A stretch of 64,000 nucleotides of DNA from Acidobacteriota bacterium. Lineage in GTDB: Bacteria; Acidobacteriota; Holophagae; Acanthopleuribacterales; Acanthopleuribacteraceae. Positions 55,598 through 64,000 of the stretch are shown piece by piece (within the stretch, counting starts at the first letter, position 1; each line of letters begins with the position of its first letter). Below the pieces are notes generated by a model. It was given only the letters and a program-made list of their open reading frames with translations, made no database searches and was not told the DNA's origin. Where the stretch lies: assembly GCA_002747255.1 (NCBI GenBank), contig PDUC01000030.1, positions 34,620 to 98,619 on the forward strand, read 5' to 3'. The position numbers and the translations under genes are program-made.

Positions 55598-56731
55598 ATG
55601 ACGCATCCCTATCAACTCATCCTCATTTCCAATCGTCCCATTCCCAATCTCACGCCCGCTCTGGATCGCTCTTTTGGAGCCCAAAAAGTGTTTATGCTTG
55701 TGGAAGAAGCCCAAAGGAGAAAGGCGTGCTGTCTGGAGGACGTTTTTAAACGTTATGGTATCAAAACAGAGATCGTACCTGTCTCTTCTAAAAACGACAT
55801 ACTGGAAGTCACCTCTGCCGTGGAAGCCCTGTGCTCCAGGTTTAAACCAGATGAGTTGGTACTGAATGTTTCGGGTGGTTCTCATGTGGAGCGTTGCGGG
55901 GCTTTCCAGGTCTTTTTCCAGCAAAACCGACCGGTCTTCTGTGTGGAAGCGGCAACCGATGAATTGATATGGATCCATCCTGCTGAAAAAGCAAAGCACA
56001 ATCTGGAAGACCGGCTGCGATTAAAGCCCTATCTGGAGGCCTTTGGCAATCGGGTTCTGGGAAAAAGAGAGGCGTTGTCTTTTCCCGCAGCGTGGAGAGA
56101 ATTACAGCAATTCATGGTTCACGCAGTCGAAGACCTGCAGCACGCCATCTCCGTAATGAATTACTACGCTTCCAGAGGCGAGTGGGATCCCTATCCTCAA
56201 ATCAGCAGGAAAGACTGGTTGAACCGTCCATTCAGAGAGCTGTTAAAGCGCTGTGTTCAGCTGGAAATAGTGGAGCTGGATTCAAAGCGGATTGCTTTTA
56301 GCTCGGAACAGGCACGGCGCTTTTTAAACGGCGACTGGCTTGAACTGTATGTCTATCATCATCTGGACAGACTGCGCCAGCATTGCCCAATCCACGATTT
56401 AGCCATCGGCCTCGAGTTTGAATCTCAAAATGGCAATAAAAACGAAATGGACGTGGTTCTGCTATCCGATAACGTCATGCACTTCATTGAATGCAAGACC
56501 TCCAATATGCAATCCAGAAAAATGAAGCGCTACGGTCAGGGCGTGCTCTACAAGCTGGAGACCGTTACGGATCAGGCGGGCATGTTCGCCAAAGCCATGC
56601 TGGTTTCCTACCGGGATTTAAAAGATTCAGACAAGCAGCGTGCCAGAGATCTAAAGATCAAGACCGTATGCGCGTCCCAATTAAAACAACTGGATCAACA
56701 CTTGACGAGCTGGCTGCGATCGAAAGCGTAG
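55598..56731 (+). CDS. Card1/Can2-like CARF-domain nuclease (DUF1887)
   Basis: A 377-residue protein matching the length and order of type III CRISPR ancillary nucleases. The N-terminal CARF-like half has a ligand loop LNVSGGSHVE (89-98), as in DUF1887 proteins. After a helical linker with winged-helix character (RKDWLNRPFRELLKRCVQ), the C-terminal half is a PD-(D/E)xK nuclease: GDWLELYVYHHL (245-256), NEMDVVLL (D285) and HFIECKTS (E298, K300). In Card1 the CARF dimer binds cyclic tetra-adenylate and switches on cutting of single-stranded nucleic acid. No cas gene or repeat array is nearby. ACAGGA precedes the ATG. Confidence 0.83.
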   Translation: MTHPYQLILISNRPIPNLTPALDRSFGAQKVFMLVEEAQRRKACCLEDVFKRYGIKTEIVPVSSKNDILEVTSAVEALCSRFKPDELVLNVSGGSHVERCGAFQVFFQQNRPVFCVEAATDELIWIHPAEKAKHNLEDRLRLKPYLEAFGNRVLGKREALSFPAAWRELQQFMVHAVEDLQHAISVMNYYASRGEWDPYPQISRKDWLNRPFRELLKRCVQLEIVELDSKRIAFSSEQARRFLNGDWLELYVYHHLDRLRQHCPIHDLAIGLEFESQNGNKNEMDVVLLSDNVMHFIECKTSNMQSRKMKRYGQGVLYKLETVTDQAGMFAKAMLVSYRDLKDSDKQRARDLKIKTVCASQLKQLDQHLTSWLRSKA

Positions 56732-57084
56732 ACCTGATTGTAGCGGGCCTGTATCCAAAAACGCAGCGTTCATGTTCCCCTGGAACACGGTCAGAGGTCA
56801 TGCGAAACAAAATCAGAATCGCTTGATCGCCCATTCGGCAATGAAAACTGCTGCGCTGACCTGCGTAAACCGCTGTGAATATGCGGTGTTAACAGGTGTC
56901 AGAGTCATCAACTTACACGATGATCTCTTGCCTTTTCCAGTTCTGACTGACAGGAACAGCAAGGCGATAATACAAAAATCATGGTTGCGCATCAAACACT
57001 TTGATGGTATAATAACCTACTAAATCCATCATTGTCTTGAAAATAATCAACTTATTTTGTAATCCAATTTCCAAGGAGAAGAGG
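56732..57084. other. Intergenic region upstream of the Rhs genes
   Basis: A 353-base gap. A frame at 56772-57023 lacks a ribosome site and any motif, and I do not call it. A promoter near its end is listed separately. No terminator after the nuclease gene is visible. Confidence 0.5.
56985..57013 (+). promoter_or_regulatory. Candidate promoter for the Rhs operon
   Basis: TTGCGC (56985-56990), a 17-base spacer and a perfect TATAAT (57008-57013). The transcript would start near 57020, leaving a leader of about 65 bases before the ATG at 57085. Confidence 0.5.
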
Positions 57085-60000
57085 ATGTACCGTCTTGTTA
57101 TATCGTCAATTGCAGTTATTTCACTGTTTGTGCTCAGCCCATTTTTACAATCAGGCAATGATACCTATGTACCTGTCCATGAGGAGGTCGGCATTCCAAG
57201 TCATGGCAATGTGTTTTCGTATGGTTTTCAGGTGTCTGTCAACCACTTTGGAGGTAACCTCCTCGTGTCAAACACGGATGTAACCATTCCAGGTATCGGA
57301 GATTTTGGTTTGTTTTTCTCGCGGACACATAACAGTAACCTTGCGTGGGACACTGAGTTTAGTACCACCTTCAACATTCATGATTCCCCTATGGGGTTAG
57401 GTTGGACCTCACATTATGGATACTTATTGGTTGCAGGAACGGAGTTGCCCGTATGGAGAACAGGCTCTGGTGGACGAGAAATTATGTACCCTCATGATGC
57501 CTTAAACGGCAGCATTCCCATAGTAGGTGATGGTGGAAATTCCTGGATATCCACATCTTTCAATATTTTATATAAAAGTGGGGATAATTATATTTTATTG
57601 AAACCAAATGGTTTAAGGTATACACTAACTCCTACATCAGACACATTTGTTTATTACCCAACTTTAATCACCGATGCCAATGGAAATACTTGGGATATTT
57701 ATTACCGTTCAAACAGCATTGACGAATATAAGGTTCTTGGGATTGATGATCTCGTAATTCATCACCCATTGATTGCGAAAGTGAGTGATGACTTGGGAAG
57801 GGATTTAAATTTTAATTACACGAATGTCAATGGTAAGGACCGTATTCAAAACATTAGGCTTGAAAATACCATTATGAGTTCCTATACCTATCAAGATTCC
57901 GGCAGTTTTACCTTTTTAAAAAAGCATACAACCGGTGCAGGTCGTCAGACTATCTATACAACAGATACCCATGGTGTTGGTTATGGAACTATTTCCGATA
58001 TCCAACTCGATACAGGCGGCCAGGTCCAGATTAATTACGCAGAAAAGATGTTTTATTATCAGGGGGCTAACCTATCACAGGTTAGTTATGTCTATGCGGT
58101 CACGGGTCTTTATAAGGACGGAGCTTGGTGGGGCTACACCTATCCGAACTCCTCCAGCTCAAGTGGCATTTTTTCAGTAACGGTTGACGGTCCAGGGAAC
58201 TTTACAGGAACGTATTCATATATCACCTACGGTGATGATTTTTGCAATGCTCCAGTGAATCGAATTGGGACTTTAGTTAGTTCCAGCGAAAGCTATAACG
58301 GATCATCTACAAGTATCACCAATACTTATTCGGACTGTATTGTCTCAAACTATGTAAGAGTTATCGGTGCTTGCGCATTCGATAATATAAAAATACCGTT
58401 AATGACCCAACAGGTTCAATCCATTGACGGAACCAATAAAACCACCAATTTCACCTATGATTACTTTGATTCCTTTTATCATCCACAGGTCGTGTCGTCT
58501 AATGGTAAACGAATTAGTAAAACGTACAGGAACTTAAAAACGAACTCAAAGTATTATCTGGGTTTGCCGTTGTCAGAATATCAATACGATTCCAGGTCCG
58601 GTGGAGATCTGCTCAAAAAAACAATTTGGAATTATAGCTCAGGAGCATCTGTTCCATACCAAATCAGAACTTACACCTCTTCCAATTATTATCGGCAATT
58701 GAATTTAACATATTACAACACGGCCGGAAAAAGGGGGGCAATTGCCAGTTCAAAATGGGGCAACGAATATCAAGTAACCTATAACTATGCCAATGGGACA
58801 TTGTCTAGCATGAATACAGGTGTGTCGTCTCAAAATGTGAGCAGGACCATCAACTTAAATGGAACTATTGCCTCAGAAACGCATCACGGCATAACCAAAC
58901 ACTTCGGTTGGGACCTCGATTATCGGTTAACCTCGATCAATAACCCCGGAGATAGCGATATATCAATTAGCTACGGTTCCAATAATCGCAATATTACTCA
59001 GGGTTCTTCGGCAACTTATGAATCCTATAACTCTTGGGGTCGACTTTCACAGAAACGAACCAAAGTTATAGGGTCATCTCAAGCAACAACTTCGTATAGC
59101 TACGACAGTTTTGGTCGAATTTCAAGTAAAACACTTCCTACGGGAATTACTTTTTCTTACAGTTACGATGTTTTTGGCCGGGTGACATCCAAAACCAGCT
59201 CGATTGATGACTATAGCTACGATTACGACTATTACACAAACGGTTTTTCACGTACTATTACCACAAAAAACGGAAGTCAAACTTACATAAAAACCGTTGA
59301 TGCTTTTGGAAGAATTGAGTGGGGTGAGACCAACTCAAACCATGTGGACTATTCATACGATGGACCTAATTTAACGATATTTCCACAAGGTCAAAATAAT
59401 CGTTTAATAGATTTTAATTTGATATCGCAAAAAGTAGGGGAAAGGCATCCCGAATCAGGGCAATGGTCCTATGGTTACAACAGCAATGGTTGGCTTACAT
59501 CCTCAAGTAATCCGGTTCGAACCCATACATATAATTATAATACGGCAGGTCAGCTCCTGAGTATAAACAACAACATGGTAATCTACAATTATGACGGAAC
59601 GCATGGATACATGACGCACATGGGCTATGCTGGGGTCTCAGTTTCACAATACGATGATGACTCCATGGGCAGGCCGCAAGAAATGAGCGTTTCGATTCCT
59701 CAAGCATTAAATGGCCCCGATGTATCTGATTCAGGTCAAGGATGGCCCAATGGAGACAAGTTTGAAGCCGAAATGAGTGATAAAAACTATTTCAAATGGG
59801 GCTCCGTTGCAGGTGCGAGTTATTATGAATTTGAACTCAATCAAATGGGAGCCATAACGCAGCACGGACAAACATCCACACAGCTGAATTTTTCGACTTT
59901 AAGCTTTGAGCCAGATTACAGAGTACCCTACAAGTGGCGTGTTCGGGGTAAAACGTCCTCCAATGGAATCATTGGTCCCTATTCTCCCTGGGTTACGTTT

Positions 60001-61974
60001 CAGCTTTTGGAAGACGCCCGGTTAGAAGTCGGCCCAACCATCCTCAACTCTGAAGTCCAAGAAGGGGACATGCCCACTGATTTAACGTTTGAAGTGTGGA
60101 ATGCGGGGGATGGTGTTATTGACTATACCCTTTCTGAAGTCATTCCATGGCTGGATCTTGATGTGACAAGTGGACAATCTACAGGAGAGAAGGATTTAAT
60201 CACATGTCAATTTAACGCTCAGGTACTCAGTCTGGGACATGGTACATTCAGCGGTTCAATTGAAATTGTTGCCAATGGGCAAGTAAAGACTGTGACCATA
60301 AACCTCACGGTCTTGCAGCTGCCACTGATTTGCGCTAATCAAACCTCCATAATCCGATCAGTGATTCAAGGCAACAATGCAGATAGTGCCCAATTGAAGG
60401 TTTGGAACTGCGGTGGACAAACACTCCAATTTGATATAACGCATTCCTCATCATGGTTAACGATTATTCCTTCCGGCGGCGGGTCCTTGAATGCAGATGA
60501 AGAAATGAATTATACAATTCAATTTAATACGACGGCCCTTGGATTGGGACAATATACCGATACCATACAAATTACAGAAACAGGAACAAGTCAGACTTTC
60601 GACATCGCGGTTACTTTGAATGTTGTCAATGGGCCTTCACTTTGTGTGGATCAAGTTGACCTTTATCAAACCGTGGCTGTTGGTGAAGACCTGGTGGATC
60701 AATCATTTGATTTGTGGAACTGTGGCAATGGTTCTCTCACTTATAACATTTGGGATCTTTATGATTCTGTTGAGTTTTCACAGGTCAATGGTACCATCAC
60801 CACGGAACGGCATACCATTGTTGTATCGTATACTTGGGATGATGATGAACTATCAATTGGGGATAATGAGTTATCCCTGGTGATTGATGCTGGTGCCGCA
60901 GGTTCTCAAAATGTCACCCTGCATATAACTGTTTACGAACCGCCCCTCTTAACCGTTAACCCTTCGACCATTACAGTGTATGAAGAGGTAAACATTACGC
61001 CTGCCACCCAATACTTAACGTTAAACAACACAGGTGGTGAGACATTATCATTTAACCTTTCCGAAGTGGAGCCCTGGTTATCGGTATTCCCGTCTACAGG
61101 CACCCTGGTTTCGGGAGGCTCTGTTCAAATTGCGGTTGATTTCAATCCCACAGATTTAACTGTCAATACGTACACGGCGGACATTGAAGTAACCAGTAAT
61201 GGCGGAAACGAAACCATCTCAGTTTTTTATCATGTGACGGATGAAACATATCCAGAAATTTGCAGTTCCCAAAGTGAATTCTCCTTTTACACAGGCTTGG
61301 GCGCGAATCCTGACCCTCAGACATTTGAAGTTTGGAATTGCAGTAATCACACGTTAAATTACACTGTTGAAGATTCAGTAACATGGTTGTCCGCGACGCC
61401 GTCTTCCGGTTCCTCAACGGGTGAACAGGATACCATCACACTCAATGTCTATGCTTCAAACCTTCCTGCCGGAACCTATAATGCAACGGTCTCTATAACA
61501 GGAAATGCCGCGAATTCACTCACCCTTCTCGTAACATTAGAGGTATTTGATGTACCACAAATTTGTACAACAACGGAACTGTTGTCTCATTCAATTATTC
61601 ACGGTGAACAGGTTCCTTCAGAGTCGTTTCAGGTTTGGAACTGCGGTGATCAAACCTTAACCTATACCATTACTGAAACGACGGACTGGTTTTCTGTGAG
61701 CGTTGTTTCTGGTACTTCAAGCGGTGAAAAAGACGAGATCCAGGTGGACTACACAACAACTGAATTACTGCCAGGTACGCATGTCGGCATCATTAACATT
61801 TCAGGTAATGGAGATTCTCAGCAAATTGAAGTTCAATGTGTGGTGGAAACATCCTGTGATAATGCCTACTTACTCACGAACTGGCTCATTACAGTCAATG
61901 TTCTGGACATGATTGAGTGTCAACAAAGAAATGAAACCCATCAAACATCCGTTTCTACAGGAGGTGCCCAATGA
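57085..61974 (+). CDS. Secreted Rhs-repeat protein with FN3-like and six BACON-like domains
   Basis: A 1629-residue exported protein; AAGGAG precedes the ATG at 57085, where a signal peptide begins. Residues about 30-150 carry the Rhs N-terminal pattern (GGNLLVSNTDVTIPGIG). YD repeats follow (for example YSYDSFGRISS near 672), then a fibronectin-III-like domain at about 885-975 (YKWRVRGKTSSNGIIGPYSP), and six BACON-like beta domains to about 1595. The Rhs shell seems incomplete here: there is no core ending, no DPxGR and no toxin. The next gene, overlapping at ATGA, supplies these. It is probably surface-exposed. Confidence 0.82.
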   Translation: MYRLVISSIAVISLFVLSPFLQSGNDTYVPVHEEVGIPSHGNVFSYGFQVSVNHFGGNLLVSNTDVTIPGIGDFGLFFSRTHNSNLAWDTEFSTTFNIHDSPMGLGWTSHYGYLLVAGTELPVWRTGSGGREIMYPHDALNGSIPIVGDGGNSWISTSFNILYKSGDNYILLKPNGLRYTLTPTSDTFVYYPTLITDANGNTWDIYYRSNSIDEYKVLGIDDLVIHHPLIAKVSDDLGRDLNFNYTNVNGKDRIQNIRLENTIMSSYTYQDSGSFTFLKKHTTGAGRQTIYTTDTHGVGYGTISDIQLDTGGQVQINYAEKMFYYQGANLSQVSYVYAVTGLYKDGAWWGYTYPNSSSSSGIFSVTVDGPGNFTGTYSYITYGDDFCNAPVNRIGTLVSSSESYNGSSTSITNTYSDCIVSNYVRVIGACAFDNIKIPLMTQQVQSIDGTNKTTNFTYDYFDSFYHPQVVSSNGKRISKTYRNLKTNSKYYLGLPLSEYQYDSRSGGDLLKKTIWNYSSGASVPYQIRTYTSSNYYRQLNLTYYNTAGKRGAIASSKWGNEYQVTYNYANGTLSSMNTGVSSQNVSRTINLNGTIASETHHGITKHFGWDLDYRLTSINNPGDSDISISYGSNNRNITQGSSATYESYNSWGRLSQKRTKVIGSSQATTSYSYDSFGRISSKTLPTGITFSYSYDVFGRVTSKTSSIDDYSYDYDYYTNGFSRTITTKNGSQTYIKTVDAFGRIEWGETNSNHVDYSYDGPNLTIFPQGQNNRLIDFNLISQKVGERHPESGQWSYGYNSNGWLTSSSNPVRTHTYNYNTAGQLLSINNNMVIYNYDGTHGYMTHMGYAGVSVSQYDDDSMGRPQEMSVSIPQALNGPDVSDSGQGWPNGDKFEAEMSDKNYFKWGSVAGASYYEFELNQMGAITQHGQTSTQLNFSTLSFEPDYRVPYKWRVRGKTSSNGIIGPYSPWVTFQLLEDARLEVGPTILNSEVQEGDMPTDLTFEVWNAGDGVIDYTLSEVIPWLDLDVTSGQSTGEKDLITCQFNAQVLSLGHGTFSGSIEIVANGQVKTVTINLTVLQLPLICANQTSIIRSVIQGNNADSAQLKVWNCGGQTLQFDITHSSSWLTIIPSGGGSLNADEEMNYTIQFNTTALGLGQYTDTIQITETGTSQTFDIAVTLNVVNGPSLCVDQVDLYQTVAVGEDLVDQSFDLWNCGNGSLTYNIWDLYDSVEFSQVNGTITTERHTIVVSYTWDDDELSIGDNELSLVIDAGAAGSQNVTLHITVYEPPLLTVNPSTITVYEEVNITPATQYLTLNNTGGETLSFNLSEVEPWLSVFPSTGTLVSGGSVQIAVDFNPTDLTVNTYTADIEVTSNGGNETISVFYHVTDETYPEICSSQSEFSFYTGLGANPDPQTFEVWNCSNHTLNYTVEDSVTWLSATPSSGSSTGEQDTITLNVYASNLPAGTYNATVSITGNAANSLTLLVTLEVFDVPQICTTTELLSHSIIHGEQVPSESFQVWNCGDQTLTYTITETTDWFSVSVVSGTSSGEKDEIQVDYTTTELLPGTHVGIINISGNGDSQQIEVQCVVETSCDNAYLLTNWLITVNVLDMIECQQRNETHQTSVSTGGAQ
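60020..61860 (+). repeat. Six tandem BACON-like domain repeats
   Basis: Six units of about 305 bases start near 60020, 60316, 60630, 60937, 61247 and 61552. Each ends with a strand after a TGxxxGxIxI pattern and carries VWN(C/A)G early on. Units 2, 3, 5 and 6 have a cysteine pair (IC... and WNC), while units 1 and 4 lack both, suggesting disulfides inside units. Confidence 0.8.
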
Positions 61975-63869
61975 AAATACTTTTTTCCTTTCTTTTTATT
62001 TACGCAATGCCATTGTTGTCGGGGAATCTCGTTTTTAATATAGGGATTTCATACGACAATAAGGGACGAATTGATGGGTTCAGACATCCTTCAAAATCAG
62101 ACACGGGTAACAGCGGTTATTGGCAATCCTACAGTTTCAATTATCTTGAAGGGCATTATGCTGTAGACTATGGAAACTCAGCAATTGTCTCATCTACGGA
62201 ATACTACCGTTCAGGGTTAACAAAAAAAATCCAATTCAGCTCTTTTAGCGGGTTACCCAATATGTCCACACATTTTGAATACGACGCCTTGGGTCGATTA
62301 AAGAAACACACGGTCAAACGAGGTAGTTTGAATGCTTATTACGCATACAACCTGTATTATAACGATGCCGGTTTTCTGTACCGCCTGCAGCGCAGTGATG
62401 CCCACATGAACAAAACCATTTCGTATAAGTACAATAACAACTATTCACTCAAGGAATTTAAGATAGGTTCCGAGTCGGCCAGCTATTCTTATGACTCAAG
62501 AGGGAACATGACAAGCCGCAGTGAATTTGAGGAATCGAATTTGGGTTTTTACATGCCGTCGATGAGTGCCAGCTATAACTATAACAATAAACGAACGACC
62601 TGGAGCTACGATCAAGCGGGAAAAGTGCTCGCGGATGATCATTATGCCTATGTCTATAACGGGATCGATCAAATTGAAACCGTTGCGGACCTGGACACAA
62701 ACAGGATCTTGAGCCATTATCTCTATGATGGATCGGGTGAGCGTGTTCGTGAAGTGTATGAGGATCAAGTGGTTTATACCATACGGGGACCAACAAACCA
62801 AATCTTGAGCCAGGAAATCCACCAAACCAAAGAAGACGGTACAATGGATGTGACCAAAAAAGATTTCATCTATCACAATGGACAAGTTGTGGCGACTGTT
62901 ATCCATCACCCCAACGGTGAGGAAACCCGCAATTATCAATTTCGTGACCGATTGGGCAATCCCGTTCTCACGCTGGATGAAGATCGCGGCTTTGTCAGCG
63001 ATTATCAGGAATATGCTCCCTTTGGACAACGCCTGATTCAAAATCCAGTTGAAGAGCCTGTGCAAGACTTTACAGGCCATGAATTCGACGAGAATACGGG
63101 CCTTCACTATATGCATGCCCGCTACTACGATGCGTATTACTCCCGCTTCACCACACCGGATCCGGGATTTGATTTTAATGAACTCAATCCGGTAAGTTTT
63201 AATTTGTATTCGTATACACATAATAATCCAATAATGGGGATTGATCCTACCGGCCGTATGGATCTTAGGCTTAACAACCCATCAGGAATTGCTGGTGATG
63301 ATGTGCCAAAACCAGAGTACTTACCTATATATAGGGTAGTAACTCATTCTTCTATAGAACAAATTATAAGATATATATTTGGTCCAACAAAAATTGCTGA
63401 GATTTTTGGAACTAAGCCATGGAAAATCGCATTGAAACTTGGCCCAGCTGCTGGAAGTGGAAAAACATTTTGGACATTTAATTATGAAAATATTAAGCAT
63501 TATTCCAAATACTTTTTGATTGATGAACCGCAACAGAGGGCAGCGTTTGAGAAACGAACTATTGCGGCGATGGCTGATTTCATGAGAGATGATAGGCCTG
63601 ATGGGAAGTTGGCGTATTACAATGAACAAGAATTATCAGGGGGAACACTCTCTATGAATAGAGATCAGTTAGAAAAATACTTCTTGCCTGCTGTGCTAAG
63701 TGGTTTGCTAGAAAGTGGGTTTGATAGAGCTTCTGCAACTGAAGCCATCTTGGATTTGGATTTATCTTATCTTGCACCGACTAGTGAAGTAAAAGAAAAG
63801 TATTCTGAAGTACGAGAAGCTTTGTCTCTTCTCAAAGCGAGAATAAAGATTCGCGCAACAAATGAATAA
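61971..63869 (+). CDS. Secreted Rhs core protein with variable C-terminal tip
   Basis: A 632-residue protein with its own signal peptide (MKILFSFLFIYAMPLLSG) and a strong GGAGGTG ribosome site. YD repeats lead to the Rhs-associated core (FTGHEFDENTGLHYMHARYY, then NLYSYTHNNP and IDPTGRMD near residues 425-431), which normally marks the border to a polymorphic toxin or effector tip. The tip of about 200 residues (to 632) is helical-looking and matches nothing I know. Its DNA is more AT-rich than the core (about 31% against 50% GC in two 120-base samples). It overlaps the first Rhs gene by four bases. Confidence 0.85.
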   Translation: MKILFSFLFIYAMPLLSGNLVFNIGISYDNKGRIDGFRHPSKSDTGNSGYWQSYSFNYLEGHYAVDYGNSAIVSSTEYYRSGLTKKIQFSSFSGLPNMSTHFEYDALGRLKKHTVKRGSLNAYYAYNLYYNDAGFLYRLQRSDAHMNKTISYKYNNNYSLKEFKIGSESASYSYDSRGNMTSRSEFEESNLGFYMPSMSASYNYNNKRTTWSYDQAGKVLADDHYAYVYNGIDQIETVADLDTNRILSHYLYDGSGERVREVYEDQVVYTIRGPTNQILSQEIHQTKEDGTMDVTKKDFIYHNGQVVATVIHHPNGEETRNYQFRDRLGNPVLTLDEDRGFVSDYQEYAPFGQRLIQNPVEEPVQDFTGHEFDENTGLHYMHARYYDAYYSRFTTPDPGFDFNELNPVSFNLYSYTHNNPIMGIDPTGRMDLRLNNPSGIAGDDVPKPEYLPIYRVVTHSSIEQIIRYIFGPTKIAEIFGTKPWKIALKLGPAAGSGKTFWTFNYENIKHYSKYFLIDEPQQRAAFEKRTIAAMADFMRDDRPDGKLAYYNEQELSGGTLSMNRDQLEKYFLPAVLSGLLESGFDRASATEAILDLDLSYLAPTSEVKEKYSEVREALSLLKARIKIRATNE

Positions 63870-63887
63870 TTTGAGAGGAGGGTGTCT

Positions 63888-64000
63888 ATGAAGACCATGA
63901 CAGCAGTTGTTATTTTATTTTTGGTCAGCTTTATGGGTTGTTCTACTGTAAAGAATGAATTGGAATCTGCATACTTGAATGGTGATAAGGAAAAAGTAAA
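63888..64000 (+). CDS. Lipoprotein, partial (start only)
   Basis: ATG at 63888 after GAGGAGGG. The 37 visible residues form a lipoprotein signal ending in a lipobox (SFMGC, C18) and the start of a charged region. It lies eighteen bases after the Rhs tip gene, the usual place of an immunity gene, and an exported lipoprotein would fit a toxin released outside the cytoplasm. Only position supports this. It runs off the window. Confidence 0.7.
   Translation, partial: MKTMTAVVILFLVSFMGCSTVKNELESAYLNGDKEKV

Noticed and set aside
56772-57023. An 83-codon plus-strand frame upstream of the Rhs genes
   Set aside because: No ribosome site and no motif; the promoter of the Rhs operon overlaps its end.
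55378-57084. CRISPR array near the Card1-like gene
   Set aside because: No regularly spaced direct repeats are seen on either side of the gene, or anywhere in the window.
57085-61974. Frameshift joining the two Rhs genes
   Set aside because: The second gene has its own ribosome site and signal peptide, so two separate proteins are expected.
63434-63472. A P-loop-like GPAAGSGKT in the Rhs tip
   Set aside because: Spacing is one residue off the Walker A pattern and no Walker B or fold context is seen.

Overview
The window looks like chromosome of a Gram-negative, motile or surface-active bacterium with mid-range GC. Supporting signs are a quinone-type PyrD, TonB/ExbBD and RND envelope systems, many signal peptides, and an MglA/MglB polarity pair with DUF4388 proteins, a combination common in Myxococcota and Acidobacteriota. 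Absence of RNA markers prevents a firm taxonomic call; Acidobacteriota- or deltaproteobacteria-like is my best inference. No rRNA, tRNA, insertion sequence or CRISPR array was recognised.

Layout. 1-11.4 kb: rhodanese fragment, EF-G paralog, pyrD plus a DUF4442 thioesterase-like gene, two secreted proteins, yhhQ, a low-molecular-weight phosphatase, an M50 protease, trxB, a secreted EEP hydrolase and HU. 11.4-15.2 kb (minus): mglB-mglA-secreted duplicated protein-typA. 15.4-26.0 kb (plus): MscS channel, a membrane protein overlapping an HD phosphohydrolase, then pruA-DUF4388-coiled-coil TonB-C protein-dnaG-YhbP-like, the last four overlapping. 26.0-30.7 kb (minus): a 56-residue gene missed by ordinary length cut-offs, comM, and hydA/ssnA. 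31.0-37.0 kb (plus): nusB, transglutaminase-like, ABC-F, leuS. 37.0-42.4 kb (minus): ygfK and an unusual FHA-Clp_N-AAA-T6SS-FHA-C-like protein. 43.2-48.0 kb (plus): ExbB-ExbD-ExbD-TonB, DUF4388, TPR. 48.1-55.4 kb: RND adaptor and two permeases. 55.6-56.7 kb: a Card1/Can2-like CARF nuclease without CRISPR neighbours. 57.1-64.0 kb: a two-gene secreted Rhs system with BACON-like repeats, a low-GC variable C-terminal tip and the start of a lipoprotein gene.

The most unusual items are the FHA/AAA fusion, the orphan Card1-like nuclease, the split Rhs-BACON system with paired cysteines, and the MglAB plus one-ExbB/two-ExbD set that resembles the parts list of the myxobacterial gliding motor. Three genes typical of the purine/selenium-dependent hydroxylase neighbourhood (hydA/hyuA-like, ssnA, ygfK) lie within 12 kb but are separated by unrelated genes. 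All function calls come from reading motifs by eye; no search was run.
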